This document shows positions 62,870 to 64,000 of a stretch of DNA of 64,000 nt, one piece after another. Where the stretch lies: contig JBBBDQ010001270.1 of NCBI GenBank assembly GCA_037127315.1, positions 3,868,501 to 3,932,500 on the forward strand, read 5' to 3'. Position 1 is the stretch's first letter; each line of letters starts with the position of its first letter. The notes under the pieces were generated by a model. It did not search any database, was not told where the DNA came from, and worked only from the letters and a program-made list of their open reading frames with translations. Source of the DNA: Ascarosepion bandense (lineage: Eukaryota > Mollusca > Cephalopoda > Sepiida > Sepiidae). A program made the position numbers and the translations under genes.

Positions 62870-63190
62870 CCGATGATCCCATGTAATGAAACAGCACACC
62901 ATACTGTCACGTTATCGTGTAAAGGGTGCTCATGAACTTTATTAAGATTTGTCTACTCAGTAACGGTAGTTCTTTTTATTCACGTTGCCTGTGAGATGAA
63001 AATGGGCCTCATCTGGCATCCTTAACTTGCTTAGAAGTTCATCTTGATCAATGGTTACTGAAATGACAGTGTTTACTTTGTGAGGCTATTGTTTAGCATT
63101 GCTGCCACTTGCTCATGTCTGCTAACACACACTTCAAAAATTACAGTTTTCTTCTTTTTTTTTCCTTTTTTTGGGGGGTTACCCTGTACT
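62870..63190 (-). pseudogene. Tc1/mariner-superfamily transposase fragment
   Basis: The minus strand reads 'DEAHFHLTGNVNKKNYRY', the region of the first catalytic aspartate, and then 'HDNVTVWCAV'-like text across stops. It is short and decayed, and the subgroup cannot be decided from this piece. Confidence 0.65.
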
Positions 63191-63483
63191 ATCGCACATT
63201 ATAGTACATTTATAAGCAGTATTTAGTGATTGTTGATAAAGTATAAGTAAATGGCCAACATTACACCGGGTTGGTTTAACTGTTTAGACAGAGAAATAGA
63301 AGAGGAAGAAGAATAAGAATCAGTATTTGCAAGATGAAACGTAAACAAAACAATAGTCTCCCTTTTCGGGGACAGTAGCAGGAAAAATATAATACAGAAT
63401 AAGTTTTTTTATTTCTTTTATTTTAGATTTCTTAGGATACAGGAGGTAACAACATTTCCAGTAACATCATCTTTATATAATCA

Positions 63484-64000
63484 ACTAGCAGTATATCCCG
63501 GCGTTGCTCGGGTGTAAAGAGAGCTTTAAAACTAATCCATGGTCCCGGAGCTAAGACTCTTTGGACGTTGGCACGAAAGACTAAAAAGCAATAGTTGTTG
63601 CCAGTAAAAGCGAAACCATAGACTGAAAGAAAAATGAATGGCTGTAAGTCAAATTTTGATTTCCTGGTATCGATATCAAATAAGTTTTTTTCGTCGTAAA
63701 CTGAATTTTGAAGGCTAAATAAGTCCTCTGCGTAAATGGTATCATGGCTGAGATTAAGAACTACAATTATACCTACTTAGAGCCAAACCCGAAGCAAAAA
63801 CTAAAATAAAAGGGCTGAAAAACTGATTTTGATCAGACCTGGTAGGATATCGGGGTATCGATTTCCAATATCGGAGTCAAATAAGTCATCCAAGGATAAA
63901 CTAACTTAAGTAAGTCCATGAAAACTTATCGTACCCATCGGGAGTAAAATTGGAGAAAATGAGCCATAATTATGGCTGAATATCGGTTCGAGCTTCACCG
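63484..64000 (+). repeat. Unassigned dispersed repeat starting 'actagcagtatatcccggcg'
   Basis: It begins with 'actagcagtatatcccggcg' + 'ttgctcgggt', where CCCG...CGGG can pair as a small hairpin. Similar openings are, from memory, common at the ends of interspersed repeats in invertebrates, but I cannot name the family. Internally 'gtatcgatatcaaataagt' and 'tatcggagtcaaataagtc' look like two versions of one word. It runs off the window end. Confidence 0.45.

Overview
The window looks like gene-poor, repeat-saturated DNA from a large animal genome. I infer a mollusc, most likely a cephalopod, from the base composition, the very long TA and ATCT arrays, the tRNA-like SINEs with (TA)n tails and the mixture of RTE, CR1/jockey-like and R4/Dong-like LINEs with Tc1/mariner debris. 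The species assignment is inference. I found no convincing host protein-coding exon, no functional tRNA or rRNA gene, and no bacterial-type operon, CRISPR array or riboswitch. Nearly every long open frame is either a transposon relic or a by-product of microsatellites.

Layout. 1-2.5 kb: a 22-bp tandem array, a mariner with both ends but a deleted middle, and an RTE LINE split by a tRNA-derived SINE (SINE-B). 2.8-7.3 kb: a foldback element, DD37D and DD41D transposase relics, a Tc1-type MITE, GATA arrays and a CR1/jockey-like LINE piece. 7.6-9 kb: GAA-rich minisatellite. 9.7-17.7 kb: dense LINE, mariner and SINE-B debris, including an RTE fragment that carries a tandemly amplified 35-codon module. 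17.8-25.7 kb: palindromes, SINE-A and SINE-B copies and two 5S-rRNA-derived sequences. 25.7-32 kb: ATCT arrays, a MITE that keeps a scrap of Tc1 transposase, and a 5S-derived SINE nested in SINE-B with a 13-bp target-site duplication. 32-43 kb: many SINE-A copies, each joined to a (TA)n tract, a Tc1-like DD37E relic and large inverted repeats. 44.5-54.3 kb: four copies of an RT plus restriction-like-endonuclease LINE of R4/Dong type, mostly next to (TAA)n. 50.5-58.9 kb: four long polypurine/polypyrimidine satellites. 59-64 kb: more CR1/jockey-like, mariner and DD37D remnants and an unassigned repeat.

Two themes tie the window together. First, insertions are nested and several junctions can be read to the base. 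Second, each retroelement family here ends in its own short tandem repeat: (TA)n for SINE-A, (GAA)n for RTE, (TAA)n for the Dong-like LINE and (GAT)n for the 5S SINE. One ATCT array sits inside the tRNA-like head of a SINE-B. Much of the microsatellite content could therefore have been seeded by retroelements. Coordinates of degenerate repeats are approximate, and family names come from motif recognition, not database searches.
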